From NCBI RefSeq assembly GCF_002968575.1, contig NZ_PVBM01000012.1, positions 62,001 through 126,000 of the forward strand: a DNA stretch of 64,000 bases, written 5' to 3'. Below are positions 27,385-36,761 of this stretch, piece by piece (the first letter of the stretch is position 1; every line of letters starts with the position of its first letter). A program made the translations under genes and the position numbers. Source of the stretch: Neorhizobium huautlense (GTDB lineage: Bacteria > Pseudomonadota > Alphaproteobacteria > Rhizobiales > Rhizobiaceae). The notes under the pieces were generated by a model. It did no database searches. It was not told the origin of the DNA and worked only from the letters and a program-made list of their open reading frames with translations.

Positions 27385-29603
27385 GCGGTTTTCTCCTGAC
27401 GAAGAGTGGCGGACGGGGTAATGCCGGCGACGCGGTTTTCGCGCCGAAGCCGCCGTTCGCCAACAAGAAGCTGGAAGCCGGTGATGACGGCGACCATGAC
27501 GACGATGAGCATGGAGGAATAGGCGATCGCCACCCCGTATTCACCGTTTTCGACGAGGCCGACGATGTAGGAGGTCGCCATGTTGTATTCGGCGCTGACG
27601 AGGAAGATGACGGCGCTGATGGAGGTGATGGCGCGGACGAAGGAATAGACCAGCGCCGCCGTGATTGCAGGCCGCAGGAGCGGCAGTATGATCTTGCGGA
27701 TCGTGCGGAAGCTGTTGGCGCGTAACGTCAGCGAGGCTTCGTCCAGGCTCTTGTCGAGCTGGCTCATCGCCGCAATGCCGCCGCGTACGCCGACCGGCAT
27801 GTTGCGGAATACGAAGCAGGCGATCAGGATCAGTGCCGAGCCGGTCATTTCGAGCGGCGGCAGGTTGAACGCCATGATGTAGCTGACGCCGATGACCGTG
27901 CCGGGAATGGCAAAGCTCATCATCAGAGCGAATTCGAAGGCGTTCTTGCCGGCAAACTTCTGGCGCACGATGATATAGGCTGTCAGCAAGCCGACGACCG
28001 CCGTCAACGGTGCGGAAATGAGCGCGATCTCCATGGTTGTCCAGAACGAGTTCCAGGCGACGCCCGTCCAGACAAATCCGTTGTCGAAGCTGATCGAGAA
28101 GGCCTTGGCGTAGTGGTCGAGGGTTAGGGAATTGTCGAGCCCCCAGGTCTTAACGAAGCCGCCAACGAGGATCATTCCGTATATGACGAGCGTGAAGAGG
28201 CCCCACGGGATGACGAGAGCGTGTACGCCGATCGAGACACCGCGCGGGAGCGCGATATGCGCCCCGCTGTCACCCTTGCCCGTAACGGTTGCGAAATTCT
28301 TGCCGGAAAGCCAGAAACGCTGGGCAAGGAAGGCAGACAGTGTAAAGGCGAGCAATACCATGGCGAGCACGGCGGCGCGCGAGGGATCGTTCTGTGAACC
28401 GACGACGGCGAAGAAGATTTCCGTCGAGAGTACGCCATGGCTGCCGCCGAGCACCAGCGGATTGCCGAAATCGGCCATGCTCTCGATGAAGCCGATGAGA
28501 AAGGCGTTGGCGAGGCCCGGCTTCATCAGCGGCAGCGAAACGCGCCAGAAGGTACGCCAACGGCCGGCCCGCAGCGTCTGCGAAGCCTCCTCCATCGACG
28601 GGCTGACGCCCTCGACGACGCCGATCAGCACGAGGAAGGAAATCGGCGTGAAGGACAGCACCTGCGCGATCCAGATGCCGGTGAGGCCGTAAAGCCAGCG
28701 GCCGGGCTCGATGCCGAAGAGGTCGGACAGGCCCTGCGTGATGACGCCGGCACGGCCGAAGAGCAGGGTCAGCGCAAGACCGATGACGAAGGGCGGCGTG
28801 ATGATCGGCAGGATGGTCAGCAGGCGCAGGCCCTTCTTGTAGGGAAAGCGCGTACGGGTGGCGACGAGCGCGAAGGCAAGGCCGAGTAGTGTCGAACCGA
28901 GGCCGGTCATGATGGCAAGCCAGAGCGTGCGCCAGGCGACGCCGCAGCGCGCGCCACCGGTCAGGCAGCCGAGGCTCCAGATGCCGGAATCCTGCACGTT
29001 GCGGGTGAAGTTATCCGGATTGAACGAGCCGTCGAAATCCTGCACCGCACCGATGAACATGCTGCCGATCGGGTAGAAGACGAAGACGATGACGAGGAAG
29101 ACGAGGAGCGAGATCGCACTGACGACGAAGGCATCTCCCTTCATCACGCCACGCTCGGCAAGACCAAAGGCAAAGAGCAGCACGAAGGAGATGGCGGAAA
29201 GGACGGCACCGGCGCCCATCGCCGGTTGGCCGTCGGACAATGGCCCGAACAGCGTCCCGCTGATAGTCCATGTCCAGCCGGTGAGGCCGATGGCCAAGCC
29301 CTGGAACGCGAGGAACAGAATGCCCAGCGCGCCTACCCAAGCCAGAACGACGCCCCGGCGCATCGGATCTCCCATACCGCGGGCAGCACCGGCGATGAGG
29401 AGGAGCAGGACGGCACCGGCAAGCCAGAGCCGGCCGTGCACGCCGACCTGCACCAGATTTGGCGCCGCTGCGGAAGAAAAGGGGAAACCGGCCACCCAGC
29501 CCAGCCCGTAGAAGCCACCGTCGAACCGGTACCAGGGCAGAAGGATCAGAGCGACCGCGCCCAGGATCAGGACGACGTCCAGCCTGCGATTGCCATGCAT
29601 CAT
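27381..29603 (-). CDS. Double-length ABC permease (FbpB/AfuB type)
   Basis: About 740 residues with two tandem permease halves, as in FbpB/AfuB where one chain supplies both transmembrane domains. EAA-like loops are visible in both halves: MEEASQTLRAGRWRTFWRV and LDEASLTLRANSFRTIRKI. About twelve hydrophobic segments are present. A GTG frame opens at 29642, but ATGATG at 29600-29603 (MMHGNRR) has GCGAGGT about six bases upstream and leaves the hairpin at 29635 untranslated, so it is preferred. The ATG at 29621 is also possible. Confidence 0.87.
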   Translation of the reverse strand: MMHGNRRLDVVLILGAVALILLPWYRFDGGFYGLGWVAGFPFSSAAAPNLVQVGVHGRLWLAGAVLLLLIAGAARGMGDPMRRGVVLAWVGALGILFLAFQGLAIGLTGWTWTISGTLFGPLSDGQPAMGAGAVLSAISFVLLFAFGLAERGVMKGDAFVVSAISLLVFLVIVFVFYPIGSMFIGAVQDFDGSFNPDNFTRNVQDSGIWSLGCLTGGARCGVAWRTLWLAIMTGLGSTLLGLAFALVATRTRFPYKKGLRLLTILPIITPPFVIGLALTLLFGRAGVITQGLSDLFGIEPGRWLYGLTGIWIAQVLSFTPISFLVLIGVVEGVSPSMEEASQTLRAGRWRTFWRVSLPLMKPGLANAFLIGFIESMADFGNPLVLGGSHGVLSTEIFFAVVGSQNDPSRAAVLAMVLLAFTLSAFLAQRFWLSGKNFATVTGKGDSGAHIALPRGVSIGVHALVIPWGLFTLVIYGMILVGGFVKTWGLDNSLTLDHYAKAFSISFDNGFVWTGVAWNSFWTTMEIALISAPLTAVVGLLTAYIIVRQKFAGKNAFEFALMMSFAIPGTVIGVSYIMAFNLPPLEMTGSALILIACFVFRNMPVGVRGGIAAMSQLDKSLDEASLTLRANSFRTIRKIILPLLRPAITAALVYSFVRAITSISAVIFLVSAEYNMATSYIVGLVENGEYGVAIAYSSMLIVVMVAVITGFQLLVGERRLRRENRVAGITPSATLRQEKTA

Positions 29604-29634
29604 GGCCGACCTCGCTGTCATTGCGTTGAAAGGA

Positions 29635-29662
29635 GGCGGCACCCCAGAAGGAGGGCGCCGCC
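29635..29662 (-). other. Stem-loop between binding-protein and permease genes
   Basis: On the transcribed strand GGCGGCGCCC pairs with GGGTGCCGCC (one G-U pair) around an 8-base loop. It starts 13 bases after the stop of the binding-protein gene. Like the other binding-protein hairpins in the window it lacks a T-tract and probably protects or partially terminates the upstream message. Confidence 0.65.
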
Positions 29663-29675
29663 ACTCAGGACACCA

Positions 29676-30701
29676 TCAGTTGGCGGCGGCGCCGATTTCA
29701 CGATCCCAGCGCTCGAGGAGCGCCTTGCGCTTTGCCGGGTCGCCGTAGGTCTTGAAGTCGTAGTCGATCAGTTTGATGTTCTCGAAGCGCGGAGCTTCCT
29801 TGGGGATTTGGGCGCTCTTGTTGGAGGGGAGCTGGAAGGATTTTGCATCCTTCATTCGCGACTGGACTTCCGAGGTCAGCGCCCAGTCGTACCAGATCTT
29901 GGCATTGTCGAGGTTGCGCGCACCCTTGATGATCGACATGGAGCCGATCTCGTAACCGGTGCCTTCGCACGGCGTAACCGACTTGACCGGGAAACCTTCT
30001 GCCGTCTGCGCCACCGCATCGTGCACAAAGACGATGCCGAGCGCTGTTTCTCCGCGGGCGGCCGCCTTGACCGGCGCGGAACCGGACTTTGTGTATTGCG
30101 AGATGTTATTGTTGAGCTTCTTCAGGTAATCGAAAGCCTGATCCTCGCCCATGATCTGCACCAGAGAGGCCAGCGCCGTGTAGGCCGTACCGGACGAATT
30201 TGGATTGGCGATCTGGATCTCACCCTTCAGTTCCGGCGCCAGGAGGTTCGCCCAGCAAACGGGCTCCTTGAACCCCTTCGATTTGAAGATTTCCGTGTTG
30301 TAGCCCCACCCGAGCGCGCCGGCGTAAACGCCGACGGTGCGGTAGCCGGAGCTTTCCGCCTGACTCTTGGCCCAGTCGTGCAACTCGTTGAGTTTTGCCG
30401 ACTTGTATTCGAGCGTCAGGCCTTCGGAAGCGGCCTGCAGATGCGGGTCGCCCGTCCCGGCCCACCAGATGTCCGTCTTTGGGTTGCGCGCTTCCGCACG
30501 TACCTTGGCATAGGTCTCGCCGGATGAGAGGCGCACCATGTTCACTTTGATGTCGCCATGGGCTTTCTCGAAATCGCCCTTCATTTGCTCGCAAATGACG
30601 ACGTCCGCCGAGCAAATGAGGTTGAGGTCGCCGGCCGCCTGCGCCGGGAGAGCTGCAAGCGCCGTACCAGCGAAGAGCATAAGGGAAAGGGTCTGTTTCA
30701 T
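29676..30701 (-). CDS. Afu/Fbp-type periplasmic binding protein 1
   Basis: A 341-residue binding protein with a Sec signal (MKQTLSLMLFAGTALAALPA, cleavage after AQA) and the family start DLNLICSADVVICEQMKGDF. Domain markers are VWWAGTGDPH-like IWWAGTGDPHLQAA and PNSSGTAYTALASLV. The paired tyrosines that bind iron in true FbpA are not at the expected place (seen: NNISQYTKSGSAPVKAAARG). It therefore looks like AfuA-type sugar-phosphate receptors rather than ferric ones. It is 118 bases from a paralogous receptor gene. Confidence 0.88.
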   Translation of the reverse strand: MKQTLSLMLFAGTALAALPAQAAGDLNLICSADVVICEQMKGDFEKAHGDIKVNMVRLSSGETYAKVRAEARNPKTDIWWAGTGDPHLQAASEGLTLEYKSAKLNELHDWAKSQAESSGYRTVGVYAGALGWGYNTEIFKSKGFKEPVCWANLLAPELKGEIQIANPNSSGTAYTALASLVQIMGEDQAFDYLKKLNNNISQYTKSGSAPVKAAARGETALGIVFVHDAVAQTAEGFPVKSVTPCEGTGYEIGSMSIIKGARNLDNAKIWYDWALTSEVQSRMKDAKSFQLPSNKSAQIPKEAPRFENIKLIDYDFKTYGDPAKRKALLERWDREIGAAAN

Positions 30702-30752
30702 CGGGGCATCCTCCTGTTGCCTGGTTTCCGATTTTGGTGCGAACGAGACACG

Positions 30753-30770
30753 GCAGGGCCTTCGGCCTGC
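30753..30770 (-). other. Stem-loop between the two binding-protein genes
   Basis: The transcribed strand folds GCAGGCC against GGCCCTGC with one bulged C around a GAA loop. It lies in the 117-base gap between binding protein 2 and binding protein 1. There is no T-run. It would set the ratio of the two receptor messages. Confidence 0.5.
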
Positions 30771-30818
30771 TTGCGAGCGGCGCGTTCACGAAGTTCGGGT
30801 CGTGGTTGGTGTTGGCAG

Positions 30819-31841
30819 TTAGTTAGTCGCTGATATCACCGCGTCGAACTGTTCGAGCAGCCGACTTCGCTCTTCCGGCGAGCCAAAGGTAGCGAAGTCG
30901 TAATCGACCATCTTGATCAACGAGATATCGGGGGCGGCGAGCGGCAAGGTCGATTTCGCGTTGGACGGGACCTGGTTCTGGCCGGCAGCGGCACCGGTCC
31001 CCTGACCTTCCGGGCTCAGGGCGAAATCGACGAACTGCCTTGCCTCTTCCGGATGCCGGGTACCCTTGACGATGCTGACAGCCCCGATCTCGTATCCGGT
31101 ACCCTCACAGGGGGCGACGATGACGAGAGGCGATCCCGCCTGTTTCTGCGTCACGGCGTCATGCATGAAGGAAATGCCGATCAGGGTTTCTCCGCGCGCC
31201 GCCGCCTTGACCGGTGCGGCACCTGCGGTCGTGTACTGGTCGATATTGCGGTTGAGAGCCGCAAGGAAGCGGAAAGCCTCGTTTTCGCCGAAAAGCTGCA
31301 CGAGCGTCGCAAGCGTCGTGAACGCGGTCCCCGACGACTTAGGATTGCCGCTCTGGATACGGCCGCGGTAGGCGATGTCCGTCAGGTCCTTCCAACAGGT
31401 CGGTGCAGGCAGCTTCAGTTCACGCAGAAGGTCGACGTTGTAGGCAAAGCCGAGTGCTCCGGCATAGATGCCCGCCGAGCGGCTACCGGACATGGCAAAA
31501 AAATTCAGCGCCCAGGGCAGCAGGTCTCGCTCATGCGCCGGCTGATACGTTTCGAGCAGGTTTTCCGAACCCGCCTGCAGATGCGTGTCACCAGTGCCGC
31601 CCCACCAGACGTCGACTGTCGGGGCCGCCTTCTCGGCACGGATCTGGTTGAGAATATCTCCGGTGCTCTTGCGGGTCATCGCAATTTCGAGGCCGGTTTT
31701 CGTCTCGTAGGCCGTCTTCATCTCGGCGCACCACGCTTCATCGACACCGCATAGCACGGTGAGCGATGGGGCGGCCATGCCAGACGAAACGCTGCACAAC
31801 CACAATGCAACGCCCGCGCCGAAAGCGCTTTTACCTCTCAC
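30819..31841 (-). CDS. Afu/Fbp-type periplasmic binding protein 2
   Basis: A 340-residue paralog of the adjacent receptor. I start at GTG 31841 because GGGAGGAT lies four bases before it and a signal peptide follows (RGKSAFGAGVALWLCSVSSG, then MAAPSL); the frame open to 32303 would overlap the divergent regulator and is rejected. Shared motifs with receptor 1 include VDVWWGGTGDTHLQAGSEN, GNPKSSGTAFTTLATLVQLF and APCEGTGYEIGAVSIVKG. It is the promoter-proximal gene of the operon. Two receptors for one permease suggest two related ligands. Confidence 0.87.
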   Translation of the reverse strand: MRGKSAFGAGVALWLCSVSSGMAAPSLTVLCGVDEAWCAEMKTAYETKTGLEIAMTRKSTGDILNQIRAEKAAPTVDVWWGGTGDTHLQAGSENLLETYQPAHERDLLPWALNFFAMSGSRSAGIYAGALGFAYNVDLLRELKLPAPTCWKDLTDIAYRGRIQSGNPKSSGTAFTTLATLVQLFGENEAFRFLAALNRNIDQYTTAGAAPVKAAARGETLIGISFMHDAVTQKQAGSPLVIVAPCEGTGYEIGAVSIVKGTRHPEEARQFVDFALSPEGQGTGAAAGQNQVPSNAKSTLPLAAPDISLIKMVDYDFATFGSPEERSRLLEQFDAVISATN

Positions 31842-32061
31842 GATATCCTCCCATTTGGAACGGTGAACGTCCCAATCTCCGTACTCAGGATGCCATATCT
31901 GCCACCCGCCGCAACCCGCAGAATGGTTACCGTTTTTACAACGGCAGGCACGACCGACATCCCGAAAGTGACAAAGATTACAAATATGACAGGCCCCATA
32001 ATGCGAGCCGCTTTGAAGATTGCGATGGCCCCGCCTATGATGGGCGCGGGAGGACGTGCAT

Positions 32062-32802
32062 ATGTTGAATGAGAGGATAAGGATTCTGATCGTCGAGGAC
32101 GATCCGGATATGGCAGAGCTCATCTCCGACCTGGTAGAGGCGGAGGGCTGGACGCCGCTTACCGCGCCGTCGGCAGAAGAGGCCGCCGGCGTGATCAGCC
32201 GCGAAACCGTGCATCTGGTTCTAGTCGACCACAACCTTCCCGGCACCTCCGGTCGTACCTTCGCGCAACGCCTCCGCGCGCAGACCAATATCGGCATCGT
32301 CATGGTGACGGCCGCCGGCAGCGCAGCGGACCGGGTGCTCGGCCTGGAAACGGCGGCGGACGACTACGTCGTCAAACCCTTCGAGCCGATCGAGCTGACG
32401 GCACGCATCAAGGCTGTGCTGCGCCGGACGATCCCCTCGCTGAAGCACGAGCCGGAAATCGACCGCAAGCATGAACCGGCGGCGCTGAGGCTCGGCGACT
32501 GGTCGGTCGATCTTAAAAACCGGCGCGCCGTCTGCCTGAATGATCCCGCCAAATCCCTCACCAGCGCCGAATTTGCCCTCCTCGAAATTCTTGCCGAGAC
32601 CCCGAACCTGCCCGTCAGCCGCGCTCACATCCTCGACAGGCTTGGCGCCGAAAGCGAGCGTTATATCGACCGCAATGTCGACGTGCTCGTGCTGCGCCTT
32701 CGCCGCAAGATCGAGCGCAATCCGGACCTGCCGCGCCACATCCAGACACGCCGCAGCAAGGGCTATGTACTGAGTACCGACGACGGCGAGCTCTCGCCGT
32801 GA
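32062..32802 (+). CDS. OmpR/PhoB-family response regulator
   Basis: A 246-residue regulator. The receiver has acidic pair E12-D13-D14 (IVEDDPD), phospho-acceptor D56 (VLVDHNLPG) and K105 (YVVKPFEP). The C-terminal winged helix ends in RYIDRNVDVLVLRLRRKIE, then the wing TRRSKGYVL. GTG at 32056 is possible but GGGAGG is 8 bases before the ATG at 32062. It is divergent from binding protein 2 and overlaps the kinase gene by 4 bases, so the pair probably senses the substrate and controls the importer. Confidence 0.92.
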   Translation: MLNERIRILIVEDDPDMAELISDLVEAEGWTPLTAPSAEEAAGVISRETVHLVLVDHNLPGTSGRTFAQRLRAQTNIGIVMVTAAGSAADRVLGLETAADDYVVKPFEPIELTARIKAVLRRTIPSLKHEPEIDRKHEPAALRLGDWSVDLKNRRAVCLNDPAKSLTSAEFALLEILAETPNLPVSRAHILDRLGAESERYIDRNVDVLVLRLRRKIERNPDLPRHIQTRRSKGYVLSTDDGELSP

Positions 32803-34892
32803 TCAGTCGCCCGTTTCTCTCCTCGATCGCCTTTCGGCTGCCCTTCGCGATTGTCTTCATCTGCGTACTTGTCTTCAGTCTGGCCACGGTCGCAGTCTAC
32901 GGCCTCCAGCGCGCCCGCGAGGAGATGGCGGCTTACGGCCTGCAGGCGTTTTCAAGTCTCGCCAAGGCATCACTTGTCTCGCGGCAGGTCTCCGATCTGG
33001 TGTCCAGCGCGCCTTTCCTGATGAACGCCACGTCGCCTTACAGGGTCTCCAGCGAAAGCAGGTCGGTCGTCGCCCAGGTCGATGCGCTGCTTCTCACCAT
33101 GCAGCCGAAACACGACGAGACGGTTATGAAGGGGTTTGCCGGGGCCCACATCGTCGAGCTGCTGGAGACGATCCGCATGCAGACGACGACACTTGCCGGC
33201 GATGCGGAAGCGGCTCAGCAGCACAAGGCAGAGGCCGCGGCCGCGCTTGGGGAAATTGCCACCGGCAGCGGGATCGCAGACGCCGATTTCCGGCGACAGC
33301 TCAACGATATCGTGCAGTCGGCGTCGAACTCGGACAGTCTTTTCCAGCTCGGGGAACTGCGCCGCCGCTATGTCTCAGAGACGACGCCGCGCCTGGAACG
33401 CTCAGCCCCGGATTCACGGATTTCCCCCGGCGAGCTGAGACCCTATGAGCGGGTCTTTGAGGCTCAGACACGTTATCTGCTTGAAATGTTTTCCATCCGC
33501 GCCGCAGTGGGGCGCCTGCATTCCGTTTCTCGCGATCTCTCGCATGCGACCGAGACCCAGAGCGAGGCCGTCGCCCGGGGTCTCAACGAAGATCTCATTT
33601 CGACGTCCGACGCTCTGAGCCGCTTGCTTGTCATCGTCGCCCTGGCGTCGCTGCTTGTACTGGTCATGGCGATTTTCTCCATCCGCTCCGTCATGCGCGT
33701 TTCGCGCGGAATCGTCGCGCTCTCCACCGGCATGAACGCGCTGGCCGAAGGACGCAAGGATGTAGAGACGCCGAGCTATGAGGGCACGGAGACGGAACTG
33801 GTCCGTCTGCTCGAAGCGTTCCGTGCGTTCCGGGAGAGTGTCGAGCGCGTGACGCGGCTGCGGCGCACGGCCGAGGCGGCCGCCCGTACCATCCGTTCCA
33901 CGTTCCGCAGCATGAACGAGGGCATCGCGTTGTTCGATCCGCGCGGCCGGCCAATCACGATGAACCGGCGCGTCATCGAATTGGTCGGCTGGTCCGGCTC
34001 AGCCCGGAAACTGCCGCTCCGCAGTTTCGTCGCGCCCCTTGAAGAGATCGATCCGGCACTTCTGCCGGCCGAGAACGATGCCGGACTGCTCCGCGACCGG
34101 TCCGTGCTGCGCCATCGGTCCGATGCCGGCCGGGTGACGGAAGTTTCGCTATCGCGCCAGCCGGATGGCGGGATCATCCTTCTCGCACGCGATATTACCG
34201 ACATGGATCGGCAGGAGGCCGAGGCAGCGAAGATCCAGCGCCTCGACGGCATCATGCGCATGACCCATCAGGTGAGCCATGAGGTAGGCAACATGATCGG
34301 GATCATCACCGGCAGCCTTGGCCTGCTGGAGCGCGAAACCGGTTTCAATGACCGGCAAAAGCGGCACATAGCCCGCATCCGCAAGGCTGCCGACCGCGGC
34401 AGGTCCCTCGCCGGAAGCATGCTTTCGATCGGCAGCCAGCAGCCGAGCAATCCTGGCCCGGTGGAGATCGGCGCAGTGCTGCGCGGCATGGCCGACGTGC
34501 TGGAAATCGCCATCGGCGAAAAATGCCGGCTTTCCTTCGAGATTGACGACGACCTGCCCACCGTCCTCATCGACGCAGCACTCTTCGAGCAATCGATCCT
34601 CAATCTCTGCCTGAATGCCGCTGCGGCTCTGCCGGCGGGCGGTACAATTGTTATTGGTTGTTCCCGCGGCGATGCCGGCGTCAGCGTCAGCGTGACGGAC
34701 AACGGTATCGGCATGACACCCGAAGCCATCGACAAGGCCTTCGAACCTTATTTTACCACCCGGGACGCCGAAGGCGGCGCCGGTCTTGGCCTCGCTGTGG
34801 TCTACGGCTTCGTACGCCAAAGCGGCGGAGACGCTCGCATCACCTCTCTGCCGGGCAAGGGAACAGTCGTTGAACTTTTCTTTCCCGCATGA
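32799..34892 (+). CDS. Membrane sensor histidine kinase (HAMP-PAS-HisKA-HATPase)
   Basis: A 697-residue kinase. TM1 is at about 12-34; a large periplasmic helical domain spans 35-272; TM2 is at 275-297; HAMP at about 297-350; a PAS-like domain at 365-475. The phospho-acceptor region is MRMTHQVSHEVGNMIGIITG with H494 as candidate (H490 nearby). ATP-binding boxes: N602/N606 in LNLCLNA, D634 in VTDNGIGM, G-rich loop GGAGLGL at 659-665. The H-box lacks the usual R-T-P after His. It pairs with the regulator at 32062 through a 4-base overlap. Confidence 0.9.
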   Translation: MISRPFLSSIAFRLPFAIVFICVLVFSLATVAVYGLQRAREEMAAYGLQAFSSLAKASLVSRQVSDLVSSAPFLMNATSPYRVSSESRSVVAQVDALLLTMQPKHDETVMKGFAGAHIVELLETIRMQTTTLAGDAEAAQQHKAEAAAALGEIATGSGIADADFRRQLNDIVQSASNSDSLFQLGELRRRYVSETTPRLERSAPDSRISPGELRPYERVFEAQTRYLLEMFSIRAAVGRLHSVSRDLSHATETQSEAVARGLNEDLISTSDALSRLLVIVALASLLVLVMAIFSIRSVMRVSRGIVALSTGMNALAEGRKDVETPSYEGTETELVRLLEAFRAFRESVERVTRLRRTAEAAARTIRSTFRSMNEGIALFDPRGRPITMNRRVIELVGWSGSARKLPLRSFVAPLEEIDPALLPAENDAGLLRDRSVLRHRSDAGRVTEVSLSRQPDGGIILLARDITDMDRQEAEAAKIQRLDGIMRMTHQVSHEVGNMIGIITGSLGLLERETGFNDRQKRHIARIRKAADRGRSLAGSMLSIGSQQPSNPGPVEIGAVLRGMADVLEIAIGEKCRLSFEIDDDLPTVLIDAALFEQSILNLCLNAAAALPAGGTIVIGCSRGDAGVSVSVTDNGIGMTPEAIDKAFEPYFTTRDAEGGAGLGLAVVYGFVRQSGGDARITSLPGKGTVVELFFPA

Positions 34893-35056
34893 AACCTGCC
34901 ATCCGCTCTTGAAGAGACCGACGATCCTACGACCTTTGCTGGTCGTGTCCATCGGCTCACTTTCTTTGTTTCATCGCGCCGGCCTGCACCGCGCCCCAGT
35001 TGATGGCACCTAGCCGCCTCACATGACGAGCGGCATCAGGACACGCATGAGCAATT

Positions 35057-36706
35057 TCAAATCGCGAGCGCCGTCGAAGGTCGTATCTTTCTCGAAATTT
35101 CCTGAAGACTGAGAAAAGCTTGGTAACGCTGTTCATGGGCCCCGACCATATCCTGGTCCCTCGGCTCATACACCGAGGCAACTGATGAGAGCGTGCCCAT
35201 GGCGTGGCGAACATCGGGATAGACGCCGGCAGCGACACTGCCGAGGATGGCCGAGCCGAGCAGGACCGGTTCCTCTGCGACTGGGGCGAGGACCGGCTTG
35301 CCACAGGCATCCGCGAGGATCTGCCGGACCAGCGGACTTGCCCCCGCACCGCCGCTGATGACGACCCGTTCCACCGAAGCACCGGCCTTGGCCTGGGTCT
35401 CGATGATCTGGCGCAGTCCGTAACCGATGCCACAAAGGCCGGCGATGTAGAGAGCGACGAGGTTGTCGAGGTCGCGCTCCATTCCAAGCCCCGCGATGAC
35501 GGCGCGGGCATGTGGATCGGCGAAGGGCGCGCGATTGCCGAGAAATTCCGGGACGACATGCAGGCCGGCCGCGAGCTCGACCGCCTCCGAGGCATTCGCG
35601 ACCTTGCCCGTGGCGATTTCGGCCATAAAGGCTGGAAGCGACTTGCCCGCTACACGCGCCCTGGCTGTCGCCTCGCTTGCAGCCGGATGGAAGGAGAGAA
35701 GCTGGTCGATCGCAGCGCCAGCCGCACTCTGACCGCCCTCATTCAGCCACATGCCGGGCACCATGGCCGAGTAATAAGGCCCCCAGACGCCGGGCACGAA
35801 GACCGGCTCTGCGGTCGAGGTCATGGTGCAGGAGGAGGTGCCGAAGACATAGGCGAGGTTCTCGGCGGGATTGCCGCCGATCCCGACCGTACCGATCCCG
35901 CCCGCATGGGCGTCGATCATGCCGGCCGCGACCGCCGTGCCAGGCTTCAGCCCCATTTCGTTTGCCGCCTCCTCCGTCAGCCCCTGGCCGAGACGGGTCC
36001 CGGGCTCGACGATCGCCGTACCGATGCGGGCAAAGCCCTCAGCCGCCAGTTCGTTGAGACCGATCTTCTCGAAATAGCTTTCATCCCAGCGCGCCTCATG
36101 AGCGAGATAGGTCCACTTACAGGTCACGGTGCAAGTCGAGCGGGAAAGATCGCCGGTCGACTTCCAGGTGAGGAAATCGGCAAGGTCGAAGAATTGCCAG
36201 GCGGCCGCGAAGGTCGCGGGGCGGTTTTCCTTCAGCCACAGGATCTTCGGCGTCTCCATCTCGGGAGAAATGCGCCCGCCGACGTAGCGCAGCACGTCAT
36301 GACCCATGGCGTTGATGCGCTCGGCCTGGGCAACCGCGCGATGGTCCATCCAGACGATGATATTGCGTTCGGCCTTCTCCGACGGCCCGACGGCGAGCGG
36401 CTTGCCGCCCTCCCCGAGCACGACGAGCGAGCACGTCGCATCGAAGCCGAGCCCGACGACCTGGGCCGGATCAACCCCGGCAGAAGCGACAACCTCACGG
36501 ATGATCGCGCAGACCGCGTTCCAGATTTCCGTGCTCGACTGCTCGACGATCGAGCCGGCCTCGCGGAAAAGCGTGATGTCGCGCTTGGCAACCGACAGCA
36601 TCTTGCCGGAGAGGTCGAACAGACCCGCACGCGCGCTTCCCGTTCCGACATCAACGCCGATGACGTATTGCTGGGCTCCCTCGGACGAGTTTTGGGCTGG
36701 GGTCAT
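35057..36706 (-). CDS. FGGY-family carbohydrate kinase, D-ribulokinase-like
   Basis: About 549 residues. N-terminal phosphate loop YVIGVDVGTGSARAGLFDLSG and the FGGY hinge with IDAHAGGIGTVG, then ISGGAGASPLVRQILADACG near the C-terminus. Length and motifs match ribulokinases of the FGGY family. The start is set at MTPAQN (36706); the frame open to 36754 has no better support. A ribitol-2-dehydrogenase-like gene lies 55 bases upstream on the same strand; that enzyme makes D-ribulose, the expected substrate of this kinase, giving ribulose 5-phosphate. Confidence 0.87.
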   Translation of the reverse strand: MTPAQNSSEGAQQYVIGVDVGTGSARAGLFDLSGKMLSVAKRDITLFREAGSIVEQSSTEIWNAVCAIIREVVASAGVDPAQVVGLGFDATCSLVVLGEGGKPLAVGPSEKAERNIIVWMDHRAVAQAERINAMGHDVLRYVGGRISPEMETPKILWLKENRPATFAAAWQFFDLADFLTWKSTGDLSRSTCTVTCKWTYLAHEARWDESYFEKIGLNELAAEGFARIGTAIVEPGTRLGQGLTEEAANEMGLKPGTAVAAGMIDAHAGGIGTVGIGGNPAENLAYVFGTSSCTMTSTAEPVFVPGVWGPYYSAMVPGMWLNEGGQSAAGAAIDQLLSFHPAASEATARARVAGKSLPAFMAEIATGKVANASEAVELAAGLHVVPEFLGNRAPFADPHARAVIAGLGMERDLDNLVALYIAGLCGIGYGLRQIIETQAKAGASVERVVISGGAGASPLVRQILADACGKPVLAPVAEEPVLLGSAILGSVAAGVYPDVRHAMGTLSSVASVYEPRDQDMVGAHEQRYQAFLSLQEISRKIRPSTALAI

Positions 36707-36761
36707 GATCTTACGCTCTGCTGTCGGCTTGTAGTGTGCGTGCTTCCGGATCACGCCGGCG

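Noticed and set aside
29226-30527. 433-codon plus-strand ORF
   Set aside because: Antisense to the fused permease and binding protein 1; low-complexity composition and no ribosome site.
31842-32303. N-terminal extension of binding protein 2
   Set aside because: It overlaps the divergent response-regulator gene and lacks a signal peptide; the GTG at 31841 has an excellent ribosome site and signal sequence.
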